Assembly (NCBI GenBank): GCA_963965975.1
Contig: OZ014413.1
Coordinates: 5,280,001-5,344,000, forward strand
Length of the DNA: 64,000 nt
Source of the DNA: Xestospongia bergquistia
Taxonomy: Eukaryota > Porifera > Demospongiae > Haplosclerida > Petrosiidae
Direction: 5' to 3'
A program made the translations under genes and the position numbers. Under the pieces are notes generated by a model that did not search any database, had not been told where the DNA came from, and worked only from the letters and a program-made list of their open reading frames with translations. This document shows positions 24,535-36,189 of the stretch, one piece after another (the stretch's first letter is position 1; each line of letters begins with the position of its first letter).

Positions 24535-25049
24535 TTAACAGAGTTTATTGCCATTAACATACAAACTTTTCAAACTATTATTTTTAACACTAACTTTTTG
24601 TAGTTGTTGTTTACCAAATTTAGTAATATTAGTACATTTAATAAGATGTAGTGATTGTAATGTTCTATTATTAGTGATAAGATGAGAGAGATGAGGTACA
24701 TCTTTATCGCTAATGTTCTTGTCATCATACAAGTATAAATACTTAATTATTTTATTATTAATTAGATTTGTTGTTAGTAACTGGTAGGTGTCTGGTAAGA
24801 GAGGCGAAGAGGAAAGAAATAGGCCCTCCAATGTTTTGTTACAAGTTACCTCTTGTATTAGTTGATTGACACAGTTGCTATCAAGATGAGTGTCCATCAT
24901 ATAAAGACTCTCCACTTGGCATTCATTAATATCAGTTAATAGTGCTAGTGAATTGAGTCTAATCCACCATGTTGTGTGTTGACATGTCTTTAATTGACGC
25001 ATCACCTCTCTACATTTTGCAACAAATCCATTTTGATTTAACAACAAAT
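24535..25049 (-). CDS. Leucine-rich-repeat exon (C-terminal exon of an LRR protein)
   Basis: Open minus-strand frame of about 171 codons after an acceptor (aattaattag at 25055-25050), ending at a stop at 24535. It carries ribonuclease-inhibitor-like LRRs: NSLALLTDINECQVESLYM, NQLIQEVTCNKTLEGLFLS, LPDTYQLLTTNLINNKIIKY, HLSHLITNNRTLQSLHLIKC and NNSLKSLYVNG. There is no ATG at the start (the first codons follow a split codon), so it is a terminal exon; no upstream partner is obvious. LRRs of this kind cap NLR-type sensors and similar receptors, but no NACHT domain is in view. It could be a live exon with a distant 5' part or an orphan. Confidence 0.65.
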
Positions 25050-25059
25050 CTAATTAATT

Positions 25060-25960
25060 TACACACACTCTAACATGCTCAACTACAACTATGCCTAAAA
25101 AAGAAACAGCCATTGGCAAGAGAGTTATCAAAAATGTTAATGCCTTTTTTCCATTAATGCCAATGCAATCAATGCATATGCACTATCTTCATATGTGCAC
25201 GTTCAAAGATGTCTTTATGCAATTTTGAGAACATGAAGAAAATATGGAACCATCTAACAACTATAATTATTTGACCAGCACACTCTTGCAACAAGATACT
25301 AGCAGCACTATAATGCTATCAAAACATCTTTATCAGCAAACTTCATGAACTAGAACAATTAGGTGGACACTGTAAAGACTATGATGCCATCACACAATAT
25401 CCATCTAAAATGTCTTTACTTGTTAAAACCTCTAAACCACAATTATAAGCACAAACAAAAGTTTTATAAATATGCAAAATTTTGCAGAGGCTGTTTTGAA
25501 GATGATAATGATAGCTCTGAAACTGTTGAATGTATGTAGCGTGAGTCCTGTCTATTTTGAATGTATCTTACATGTAATATTTCAAACTAAATGCAGTCCC
25601 TAATAACTACATTTGACAATTCTGTGATTACTAAATAGCATGGTTGTCTGTTTGCTTCAAAATAATTGTGTTGATTTTGTATAGCTAAAATGAAATATCA
25701 TCGTGTAATGTAAACTTCAAAGCTCAACAGTGAATGCCCTTGTCTTCTACAACGTACTATGTGACATAATATAGTCTTGAAATTGTACACTTAATTCCTC
25801 TATCCTGTGGACATTATGTCAGTGGGAGCCCTAGCTATTGATATCAAGAGTAATTATTTCTGCATTATGTGATAATGTGTCTGTTATTGACTTCTTGTTT
25901 TGTAGTTGATTTATTATTATTTTGTTTGTTGTGTAAATTAATGTAGGTCAAATACAACTA
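25060..25960. other. Stretch with no gene recognised
   Basis: No coding exon or repeat recognised between the LRR exon and the TA microsatellite. Confidence 0.35.
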
Positions 25961-25967
25961 TAATTGT

Positions 25968-25970
25968 ATG

Positions 25971-26009
<39 letters not shown>

Positions 26010-26053
26010 CATGCATACATACATATATACATACATATATATATATATATATA
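25968..26053. repeat. (TA)n microsatellite with imperfect centre
   Basis: Two TA runs separated by 'aaataaatacatgcatacat' and similar ATAC repeats. Confidence 0.9.
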
Positions 26054-26349
26054 AATGCATAGAAGTAAAGTTAAAGATAAATTAGACCACATTAATTGGT
26101 ACATATGATCCACTATAGTTTACTGAGAATTGTTTGATAATTAAAATTTTATCATACTTAGCCATTGGTGATATAACCATTTCTCGAGTAATAATTCTTT
26201 CCCAAAGTTAACAACAGGTGTGGTGATAAAATAGACTTACGTTTTCATGTATTTCTTAATGTTAAATTGATGAGCTATCATTTGTTGTAGGAGCGTGCTA
26301 CAAGCCAGTACATACTTAACAATGTTCACATAGTAATTTAATCACATTA

Positions 26350-27600
26350 CTAAAGTTATAATCGAAGCTTACTTGGTATGTCTTTATCATTTGATGATTT
26401 CTTTTCACTCTCCTCCTCATCTGTACCTTTTGATGTTAAATGAGTGATGAATTCATCTTTCTCAGTTAATCGAAAATTTAGTGAAGTAATTATCTCCTGT
26501 AATTTTATAATCTCTTGTTTTCTGTCAGTAGCTACACAATACACAATATTGTACATTTTTAGTTGTTTTATAATACCTTCTCTTTCTTGAACAGTAGAAG
26601 TAAGGCTTTTTAGTGTTTTCATCTTGTCATTCAGCTCATTTGCTTCCATGTATGAAATATGAAGCAAAACAACATTGTGTAAATGCACTTTTATAAAGAA
26701 CACGTGTACCTATACCTTCTTCTTCACTGTCAAGTAGTTCCCCAAGTTTTTAACTAACGATTGGATGTGTAGTTTTAAGGACCTCTAATATCTGAGACCT
26801 CAGATCTATAACAGATAAAATAAAAGCTGTACAGGTCATCAATATACCTTTTATGTTGTCTGTTAAATGAACATTTCTTTCCTCTTTCTCTCTTAGTTGT
26901 AAAGTAAGAGAAGTTATTATCTCTTGTAATGATTGTAGCTCCTTCTGTAATTCTGTAGAATACAAAGAACATGTATAGCATATGTACATTAATATTAGAT
27001 TAGACATAATAATTACATATAATAACAGGAGCATATAATCAGAAAAGACAGGAAATAGAAGGAGCATGAAATCCCATGCAGTTTATAAAATCGAAGGAAT
27101 AGAGCTCTTGTGAGTACTGTTATTATATCTAGATCAAAACCTTAATCAGTATTTATAGTATATAATCATATATGGTATGTAGTACTGACAGCACTGGCGG
27201 ATCCAGGGGGGTGCCTGGGGTGCACAGGCACCCCCTTTTATTCTATAATAATATTCATGGCAATCATCAAGTCACACCCTGTGGTATATAATTATTACTT
27301 TAAGTATATTCATAGCAACCACACCTTGCAATTAAAAGGGTGTGCTATGAATAATAAATTTATGAATATTTATTAGGTTTGTGCACCCCCTATTTCTGCA
27401 CTCTGGATCGGCCAGTGACTGACAGTACTATAACTCACCCTGTTTATGTCTAGTTAACTTCTCTATTTCTAAGGTCTTTGCCTTACTCATTTTTTCTGAT
27501 AGCTTCAGCTTTTCTGTTTACGTTATGTATATAGTTATATCTCAATTAATGTACATGTACCTGATAATGTGCCAGCTGATGATTGATCTTGTGGTCCTTT
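26350..27600 (-). pseudogene. Coiled-coil gene family segment, copy B
   Basis: Minus-strand exons with matching splice sites. 27600-27562: VERKGPQDQSSAGTLS before gtacatg. 27514-27438: EKLKLSEKMSKAKTLEIEKL before gtgag. 26955-26849: ELQKELQSLQEIITSLTLQL before gtatat. 26808-26713: DLRSQILEVLKTTHPIVS, then a TAA, then KLGELLDSEEEG. 26640-26370: coil EIITSLNFRLTEKDEFITHL and an acidic end DEEESEKKSSNDKD. The TAA in the fourth exon, absent from copy C (which has CAA-type sequence there), suggests this copy is disabled. The protein would be an extended coiled coil; function unknown. It lies 1.3 kb upstream of the LRR exon on the same strand and might once have been joined to it (inference). Confidence 0.5.
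27192..27417. mobile_element. 226-bp hAT-type MITE with 8-bp target duplication
   Basis: Ends are CACTGGCGGATCCAG (27192) and, reverse-complemented, CACTGGCCGATCCAG (27417). They are flanked by identical 8-bp repeats actgacag (27184-27191 and 27418-27425). An 8-bp target duplication and CA..TG ends fit hAT. The interior is non-coding. The duplicate segments at 5890, 35590 and 38590 all have a single 'act(a/g)acag'-like site here and no insert. Confidence 0.9.
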
Positions 27601-27949
27601 TCTCTCTACATTGAGTGCAAATAATAACAAAACATACATGTATAGTACAGTGTCGATCATAATTTGCTACCCAGTGAAAAGGCATCTAACTATAGAGAGC
27701 TATGTATGTAGCCTGAGTGTAAACTAGTAGCATTGTAGGTGATGTTCATTGCAGTAACAGTTTGTATTTTGAACAAATACAACTGTTGCCGTGCAATCAT
27801 AAAACAATGAATCATTGCTTATTTATTGAAATATCAACCAAACTATGAACTAGTAAACCCAAACTCTAAACCTTTAAACGTTAACAAAAATAATATTAAT
27901 TAAAACAAGATTAAATGGATTTAGACAATACATATTATATTATTCTTAA

Positions 27950-28815
27950 ATAGTTGTGAGAGTATTTGATAGCTTTAAGTCTCAAAATACAGTTTTGAAA
28001 CGAGTTCATAAACTAACAAAGCAACCAACAAAAGCAACCAAGAAGCTAATTACCAAAGCTGGATGGAAAGTGATTGCTAGCTGTCTGACACTTTGGAGAA
28101 CCAACACACTTGATGTTAACCAGATTGCTGTTGGTAAGGGCTGAACTTTCAGTCATTTTGGAAGAACTCCAATGGGATAACTTGTCAACTAGTTACTGGA
28201 AACATATTGAGAGTGTGGTTGAGTTGTTGAAACCATTTGCTCAATAGTCAATACATGCAACTCACAAGCTCTGACAAGATAAAAAGGAAAACAATGGTTA
28301 TTCCAGTTATTATCAAATTGCACTTACATTTGGGCAGTGTCTATAGATTGTGTCAAGTAGTAAATACTATGCATAGAGTGGTGATTTGAGTACATCACTA
28401 ATCACCAAACAACCAACTTTGACCCTCTTTTTGTAATGTGCACAGTCCTCAACCCAGGATATAGAGATGAGCAAGTGACAGCTGCAAAAAGTTACTGATT
28501 AAATTAAACTAAGGAAGGTGGTATTCAAGCGGTTTCTTTGTCAGAAGAGGAAGCTGAAGTGAAGAAGCACTCTGAACGTATATATCCAGGTGAAATCAAT
28601 CTATAAAGATTCTTTCATATTTACTAGAAAATCAAAAGATGTACCTTCTCCTTCGTAATGTAGCTTTTGACCTACTGTGTACACCAGCATCAACAGCTCC
28701 TATGGAACATATGTTCTCAACAAGAGGTGAAGCAACTTCAGGAAGACACAATCAGCTGACAAATTCCAACTTAGAAGGAGATATTTTACTTAAAACAACA
28801 AATATTTACAGCTAG
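27950..28815 (+). pseudogene. hAT transposase relic, second family
   Basis: Plus-strand decayed transposase. 27956-28140 reads KAGWKVIASCLTLWRTNTLD. 28140-28245, in another frame, reads VILEELQWDNLSTSYWKHIE then SVVELLKPFAQ. 28643-28815 reads LLCTPASTAPMEHMFSTRGE then LTNSNLEGDILLK and stops. The last block is the hATC dimerisation region (P-A-S-x-A-P-x-E-x-x-F-S). The catalytic middle is lost to stops and deletions. Ends not identified. Confidence 0.75.
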
Positions 28816-28924
28816 TATAGCAATAACATAGTTATAGGGAATATTGCTACATTGCTATGGTTACATGTATTTAACTAACTTTCTTTAAAACTAAAACTAT
28901 AACCAAAATGCTTCACATTATAGT

Positions 28925-29035
28925 AACTAAAACTATAAAAAAACCTAAAACAAAATTAGATTTACTACTAAAACTAATACTAATACTAAAACTAATATTA
29001 ATACTAAAATTACTTTCATTAACACTAACAGTATT
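28925..29035. repeat. Low-complexity AAAACTAATACT-type repeat
   Basis: Imperfect short repeats of 'actaaaactaatact' just downstream of the CTP synthase stop. Confidence 0.7.
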
Positions 29036-29063
29036 ATACTAAAATTTGTAAAAAAGACTAGCT

Positions 29064-32000
29064 TTAAATCACCCCTCTCTCCCAAGAACCAACATTGTCA
29101 GTCATGGAAGAAGATGTGGGTGTGGTTTGTCCATTGGGAGTAATTGAAAGATTACTAGTAGTATGACCAAGGGCTTGAGTGACTTCATCATTGAGTTCCC
29201 CCACAGAGTCACTGGAGTATTCATAGCTAAATCTTGGGGAATCAATACATCCCTTAGAGACGTAGTTCTATAGAATAAGACAAAGAGGATGCCTTTTCAA
29301 TTGATTATTAGTATTAAAGTATACAGTGTGTCTTTAAAATGTGATAAGATTGAGAGTAATACTTCATATACTCTTTGAAGTGGCAGAATATATACTACAA
29401 TGTATTTTGTGTGGAGACGTCTGTTAATTGTTTACTTCTATAATACCAAAAATTACTAGACAATTAATGTGTGAAGATTTTTCTACTTTGCCAAGTTATG
29501 AATAAACAGTGTAAACCAAATGTAAAGGGTAGTTCCCTTCCTAACTATGACCTTTTATGATGTCATTGGTTAGTAAAAGTGCATATTAAAGTGACCAAGA
29601 AACTGCACACATTAATAAAAAAGTTTCAATTTGCAGTTCTAAAATTTTCACTATAAAAAGTGCTTTGTTACTGTTATATAAAAGTATATAATAACCTTGC
29701 TGTTTGTGCCAAGTGCCAATAAATACATTACATGTATTTATACGTGTACATATATGAATACACTTACAGCTAATTTTCCACATGCTGCTAAGATAAGACC
29801 TTGATAGGGTGGAGAGGGAGACATTGGACGTGTGAGGTACTCAGGATGATATTGCACACCAACAAAGTATGGGTGATCTAATTAAAAGGGGTGTGGTTAG
29901 TTTTAACATTGTTGCTACAGTTACTCACCTGATATCTCCATTATTTCCATTCTTTGTCTGTTCACATCATGACCAATAAAGGTCATTCCTTTGTTTTCAA
30001 AATTTGATATTAATTGAGGGTTTATCTAAACAACATGTGTAAAGGAAATGTTAAGTAGTACATGTACATGAGTAATAATTTACCTCATAACGGTGTCTGT
30101 GTCTCTCCTCAACAAACTCTGGATTACCATACAACTTTCCTATCAAAATAACAACAATTATTTCATTACTCATCAATTTATCATATCAGTCCATCTCTCC
30201 TTCTCTCCATTTACTTTTATTTATTTACCTAATACAGTATCTTTATGTCTAAAGATGGTTTTTCTCTTTCCCAATCTCATTGTACCCCCCATATTTCCAG
30301 GATTATGTTCAAGCATCTCTATGACAACAGGATGACTTGTCTTATCATTAAACTCAGTTGAATTAGCATCTAAACAACAACAACAGTAATTAATCAATTT
30401 TACAAAATAGTATATTTATATATTACTTTTCCATCCTAGTACATTCCTGGCAAACTCTATAGCAGCTATCTGCATACCAAGACACACACCTACAAGAAAT
30501 GAAGAGAGACAATAAAAGATGGTGAACTGTCGAACATTGATCAAAGTTGATTGTTGCTCTATTCAGACTTAACAAGCTCGATTTTATGAGAACATCAATT
30601 AAAATCAGAACAAATTATATTTACATCATTACAGAGCAACGGTTGCTATGATACAACTTATTTCTTGTCATCTGCACTTACCCAAATATGGTATTTTACG
30701 TTCTCTAGCATACTGAGCTGCCAAGATCTTTCCTTCAATTCCTCTTGAGCCAAATCCTCCAGGAACAATCATTCCTCTACTACAAGATGAACTATCTTCA
30801 CTAGAAGACATATAGACTTACTGTGCCATACAGATACTGCCCCAAGCTTTGTGGTAAGTTGCTGGATTTGAGTGATTCATTTCTTCTTCTAGATGTTCAG
30901 CCTCTACATGCTAAAAAGAACAATAACAAAAATGACAAGCCTCATACTCATAACTTCATTATTTCACACTTGTACTATCAACTAAATTCTCATATTCATA
31001 CTATCAGATCTCATACTTACAAAATCATATTGTCACTCATCCTCATACTATACACGTATAGACTCATTCTCATACCACTAGTTTTAGTTTTCGCCTGCAG
31101 GCCAGAGCAGCATGTTTCAAAGCTTTAATCACAGATGTGTATGCGTCTTCCAATTTAGTATATTTTCCTACCAAAACTATTTGTACCTGATCTTCATTGC
31201 TGTCATAACTATAGCAATAAAAAAAATATTTTTTTTCTATATAGTACAATACTAGCATTGACATATATAATATTTATGGAATAAGAAAATCAATATTGAG
31301 TGTATTTTTCATTTTTTTTCAATCCAGACATCTGCCTGCCTATCTTTCTTACCGATCTGCCAAATTCTTCCACTTCAATAAGAAGAAAGATGTTCGAGGT
31401 GTTGGTGAGGGAAGTTCTAATCTTTTAACAAGGTATTTTAGTACGGACTGTTGCTCAAGAAGTAGAGGAACACGATAAATGGATGGACAATCTTGTATAG
31501 CCACTACCTACCAAAATGGAGCAGGCATTTACCATGATGATACCAGTATGAGCTATTAATATATAATGAGCTAGGTACTATGAATACATAATAAGGTAGG
31601 TATCACGAACAAGTTAAAAATTTATCTTACTTGATCTGGTTTGACGTGACAAAAATTTGATATCTTATTCTTCACAGATTCATCAATTGGACATTGACTA
31701 CGACATACTATCTAAAGAATGCAAAAAGAATATGACCTTTGACCTGGCAAGGGTAATATATATAAATAGCATACATTATTATTATTAATACTACGTACTA
31801 CATATTGTACTTATTATCTTACAATATCTGGTGATAATCCTAGTCCTCTTAATTGTCTGACACTGTTTTGAGTTGGTTTGGCCTTTTGTTCCCCTGTATT
31901 TCCTGGCTAGAATGAGAAAATAAAGCTTTATAATTATCATTAGAGTAACTATGGTAACTATGGTAACTATAGTAAAGATGCATCTTGTATGGTTATATAA

Positions 32001-33544
32001 AATAGATGCTCAGTTCTTTTAATAGACTTTAAAGTTTCAAGATTTTGTGCAACACTTCAGGTGAAGAAATTTTACCATCACAGCAACTACCACACCCACA
32101 TTGACACTAAAAGTTAAATGTAATTATTATATACTCTAGTGTATTATAGCAATGTTAATAATTCATTGTGAATTTGTTACTAGAAATCAAATTACATATG
32201 AATATGCTACATGATATTATTGAATATAAATTTATTAATTAACATTCATTAACATTGAATAATACGTATTCTTAGAAATAATTTGTTCATGTATTCATTT
32301 TCATTTTCAATTTGTCTATTAGCACACCTATACATCCATTTTCACATCTATGGATCCATGCATTCTTTTTCATAACTATACATCAATTAGCACAATTATG
32401 CATCCATTTCACAATTATGCACACATCCAGATAATTACATTCTCCTTTACCTCTGGTACTAAGCTGACATGAATGTTACAAAAATTTTGCAGTCCAATTT
32501 TAAACTGGAGTTGTCTGAACGCTTCAATAAAAGAGATTCCCTCAATATCACCAATAGTGCCACCAAGCTAAAAAAAGAAAATTTAAAGAGATATAATTGT
32601 GTTTGAAAAGACTTACCTCAATAACACAAACTTGAGGTTGTTCTCCGTCTTTGTCTACTGGTATCTTAGCAACACGCTCCACCCACTCTTGTATTGTATC
32701 AGTGATATGTGGTACAACTGTAGAACAATACAAAATAATTACATGATAACATTGTAGAATACAAACCTGTATAATATGTAGTGTAAATACAACATCATGT
32801 ATAGAGAATACATTATAACAGAACAATGGTCAACAATGATTACATACACAGAAGAGTTAATCCATTAAAGGTGAATTAAAGATGTACAACTGTCTACCTT
32901 GTACTGTTCTTCCTAGGTAGTCATGAAGTCTTTCATTATTGATAACGTGTTGATAAATCTTGCCAGTAGTAATGTTGTTGTCACGTGTTAATGTGATATC
33001 GAGGAAACACTCATAGTTACCTAGATCAAGATCAACTTCTTCACCATCATCTAAAACAAAGATTTCACCTACAGAGAATGTGTGTGTGAGAGAGAGAGGT
33101 CATTTACTAACTAATAATTGTTCATTCATCCTTTAAATGTTATCAATTAATCATTGATCCACTACTCTTTATTATTCAATCCACACAAGCTGTCCTTTCA
33201 TTTACTATCAGTCTTTCCACCATTCATCCATTTATACCTTATTATCTTGTCCATTTGGTCCATTACTATATTATAAACTCAATCCATTAATCCTTTGTCT
33301 ATTCATCCAACCACCTTATCTACTCATAAATCTATTCATTCATTTACCATCCCTCAAATCCACCATTACCACACATACCATGTTCATAAGGAGAAAATGT
33401 TCCTGCATCAATATTAAGATAAGGATCAATTTTAATAGCAGTCACATGTAAACCAATTGACTTTAACAATGTCCCAATACTACTGGTAATAACTCCTTTA
33501 CCAATACCACTGATAACTCCACCACTAACTAAGATATATTTCAT
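29064..33544 (-). CDS. CTPS: CTP synthase, complete, 16 exons
   Basis: Makes CTP from UTP, ATP and glutamine in the cytosol, the last step of de novo pyrimidine synthesis. Exons: 33544-33379, 33068-32898, 32717-32617, 32567-32451, 31906-31823, 31711-31631, 31507-31353, 31208-31076, 30910-30822, 30779-30682, 30489-30427, 30369-30229, 30139-30084, 30025-29929, 29877-29768, 29267-29064. All junctions are GT-AG and in phase; total 1866 bp, 621 residues. The synthetase domain begins [17 protein letters not shown] and includes the acidic metal-site region [18 protein letters not shown]. The glutaminase domain has PGGFGSRG, the nucleophile in GVCLGMQ (Cys about 401) and YHPEY (His about 528, Glu about 530). 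A Ser/Thr-rich tail of about 65 residues ends WERGVI, as in animal CTPS regulatory tails. The ATG at 33544 is preceded in frame by a short open stretch after a tttttag acceptor (33577), so an upstream exon may extend the 5' end. Introns are 42-544 bp. Confidence 0.96.
32290..32430. repeat. Degenerate short tandem repeat in CTPS intron 4
   Basis: Irregular repeats built on 'catccatttcacaattatg' and 'tattcattttca'. A similar 'atccattcatcc' degenerate repeat fills intron 1 (33115-33345). Neither codes. Confidence 0.6.
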
Positions 33545-33713
33545 ATCTTGACTCAATGGTGACTCTGACTCTGACTTCTAAAAAAGAAAATATATATATA
33601 TATATAAAGATGATGACATCATGTTGCAACAGCAATTCATGGATTTCATAAATGTGTTATCATTACATAAGTTAATGCCAAAACGACATACCTTTTCTCA
33701 AGCAGCTCTTTAC

Positions 33714-34047
33714 GGAATACAAACTACGACAAAATAGGCGTCCAATTCACGATTACTGTATATACAAATCACAATTGTTACATGGTCAAAATTCACGATT
33801 CACGATTCTACTGGTAATTCACGATATTGCATATTTAAATTTGATGATTTTACTGAGAAATAGGCGGTTTTCATCGAGAATTGCAAGTTCGCTATAAAAT
33901 CATAAATTTGTGAATTGCAATAATCGAGAATTCTCGGTAAAGTCGTGAATCGAGAAGTTGAATAATAGTGAATTCAATGTAAAAACGTGAATTTTAAATA
34001 TGCAATAATCGTGTATTGGACGCAAATTTTTGTCGTAGTTTGAATTC
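33714..34047. mobile_element. 334-bp MITE with about 40-bp terminal inverted repeats
   Basis: Left end GGAATACAAACTACGACAAA, then GCGTCCAATTCACGATTA. The right end, reverse-complemented, is GGAATTCAAACTACGACAAA, then GCGTCCAATACACGATTA. The interior is non-coding and rich in inverted 'attcacgatt' / 'aatcgtgaat' words, so the whole can fold. No clean target duplication was identified. It lies just 5' of the CTPS first coding exon. Confidence 0.8.
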
Positions 34048-34259
34048 CATATCAATTAATGTTAGGTCAAAAACAACTGTACTAGTATATATATATAGCA
34101 CTAAAAAGTTGAGATGCTCAGATTTTTTTAATTTGTATTTTACGAATTGACTATAAAAATTATACTAATCCATTCACAAAGTGTAATATTGAATTTGATG
34201 TCACAGTTTCCACATCATACTCATGGAATGCATGTTAAAGTAATTTAAACAAATAATTG

Positions 34260-35880
34260 GACTACAATAAATTGATACATGTTATAGTATTGTGGCACAA
34301 GACTGTCTTGGAGATCCACTACAGATAACTGAGAAATATTTGATAGTTGTAATATTTATTATATATTACTTAGCCATTGGTGATGTATTCATTATTTGAG
34401 TAAGAATTCTTACCCAACATCAAAAACAGGTGTAATGATGAAAGTAAGTAATGTAATAGACATGTGTCTTCATGAAATATATTTCACATACAGTTGTTGT
34501 ATGTGAAATTGATGAGTTATTATATGTTTATGGAGAGTGCTACAAGCCAGTAAATACTTAACCATTTATGCATTTGTAGTTTAATCACATGTTTTAAGTG
34601 TTGATAAAGTTATAAAAGTAGATCACTTGGAAGTTCATCATCTGGTGCTTCCTGTTGGGTGTCCTGTATCTTTTGATGCTAACTTACTGAGTGATGTTTT
34701 ATCTTACTCTGTCAATTGAAGAGTTAGTGAACTAATCACCTATAACCTATAATGTCTTGTTTAGTATCGAGTTGTTCCTCAAGTTTTTGACTTAGAAGTG
34801 GATGACTAGGTTCTCATACCTTTAATATTTGAGACATCAGATCTACAATAGATAAAGCAAAGAGCTATGCATGTCATTAATATACCTTTTATGTTCTCTT
34901 TTAAATGAAAATTTCTCTCCTCTTTCTCTGTTAGTTGTAAAGTAAGAGATGTCATTATCTCTTGTAATGATTGTAGCTACTTCTGTAATTCTGTAGAATA
35001 CAAAGCACATGTATATTAATATTAAGTTTAAACATAATAATTATATATAATAACAGGAGCACATATTAAGAAAAGACAAAAATGTAAGGAGCATAAAATC
35101 CTATGTAGTTTATTAAATCCCAGGTATAGATATCTTGGGAATACTATTACATTTAATTTAATAACTTATTACAAAATTAATACTAGAGCTATCTCTACCT
35201 AGTATCACTTGCTTAATGCAATAATGCAAAGTTCACGCTTTTTTTTCATTATGTATTCCTGTTTATAATATCTGCTAAGTTCTCACCTTTCTGTGTAGAC
35301 TTCAACTGACTAACGTCTGGTTTTTTTTTAATTTTGTGTCAAGATATCTTAGATCTTTATATTAATGATAATTATAATGTTAATTAAATTCTGTAAAGCT
35401 CCTAGATGCATGTCATAACATTTAATATTTTACTTTCCTTTTATCATCTCAATCAACCAACTAATTTCACTTTCTTCTCTTTCCATTAACTTTACATTTA
35501 GTAATTTCATTTTGATTTGTAATGCCCCGATCTCTTCTTGTTTGTCTACTAATACTTTATAAGTAGCTATAGAATATAACCATATATGGTATGTGCTATT
35601 AACAATACTATAGCTCACCTTCTTTATGCTTGGTTAACTTCTCTATCTCTAATGTCTTTGCTTTGCACATTTTCTCCGATAGTTTCAGCCTCTCTGCTTA
35701 TATTAGGTACACAAAATATCTTTATTATTGCACATGTTCCTGTTAAAGAGTCAGCTGATAATTGATCTTGTGGTCCTTCTCTCTCCATATTGAGTACTAG
35801 TAATAATAAAAAAACCCTATAATACAGTGCTGATTATCATTAGCTATCCAGTGAAAGGCAATTAATTGCATTGAGTTTAG
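34260..35880 (-). pseudogene. Coiled-coil gene family segment, copy C
   Basis: Pairs with copy B. Minus-strand exons: 35800-35755 (EREGPQDQLSADSLTG), 35700-35622 (RLKLSEKMCKAKTLEIEKL before gtgagc), 35572-35446 (DKQEEIGALQIKMKLLNVKL, then EREESEISWLIEMIKG), 34995-34885 (matching the ELQKELQSLQEII exon but with changes) and 34850-34760. It retains the coil exon at 35446-35572, which copy B lacks as an open frame. Stops in the later exons make activity doubtful. A 20-bp 'gaaatatatttcacatacag' foldback word lies in the 3' part near 34480. Confidence 0.5.
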
Positions 35881-35913
35881 AATATATTAAGATGACTTGA
35901 AAACAAAATAGTA

Positions 35914-35930
35914 GCTATATATATATATAT

Positions 35931-35975
<45 letters not shown>
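35914..35975. repeat. (TA)n microsatellite
   Basis: About 30 TA units with one interruption. Confidence 0.9.
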
Positions 35976-35977
<2 letters not shown>

Positions 35978-35999
35978 GTAAGCCTAATTCTAAGTTGCT

Positions 36000-36120
36000 A
36001 CAAGGCCAAACTAGTGTAACTCAATATACATAAAGCCATGCAACTAGTTGGAGTTGAATCTATAACCACATTGCTTTTACACTCACTTTGCTTTAGTAAT
36101 TAAATCATGGCTTCAATTGA
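36000..36120 (-). repeat. tRNA-derived SINE-like segment, minus strand
   Basis: Minus strand reads 'agccatgatttaattact' (A-box-like) and, 40 bases on, 'tggttatagattcaactcc' (degenerate B-box). It then shares 'caactagt' with the segment at 17878. It lacks paired acceptor arms. Confidence 0.3.
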
Positions 36121-36189
36121 AGTTATAAGTAGATACTATATCAACTGTACCAACCCAATTAGTTAAGTTGAAACAGTATCTATCTCTCA

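Larger units (their letters stand above)
26090..27720 (-). repeat. Segmental duplication, copy B (pairs with 34260-35880)
   Basis: Shared landmarks in the same order and orientation: 'cttagccattggtgat', 'gctacaagccagta', the coiled-coil exons, 'catatatggtatgt', and 'gatcttgtggtcctt'. Copy B carries an extra 226-bp MITE. Together the two copies flank the hAT relic, CTP synthase and a 334-bp MITE. Confidence 0.8.

Noticed and set aside
27956..28144. Separate small gene of 62 codons
   Set aside because: It is the first legible block of the hAT transposase relic that continues in other frames to 28815.
31070..31080. Continuation of CTPS exon 8 past GTG into the next codons
   Set aside because: Bases 31075-31070 form the donor gtatga; reading on gives a stop.
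32060..32110. Possible CTPS exon within intron 4
   Set aside because: Exons 4 and 5 already join in phase and match the family with no gap.
33542..33556. TTG start giving MSQDMKYIL for CTP synthase
   Set aside because: Eukaryotic initiation at ATG 33544 fits the family start; the TTG lies in an upstream in-frame leader.
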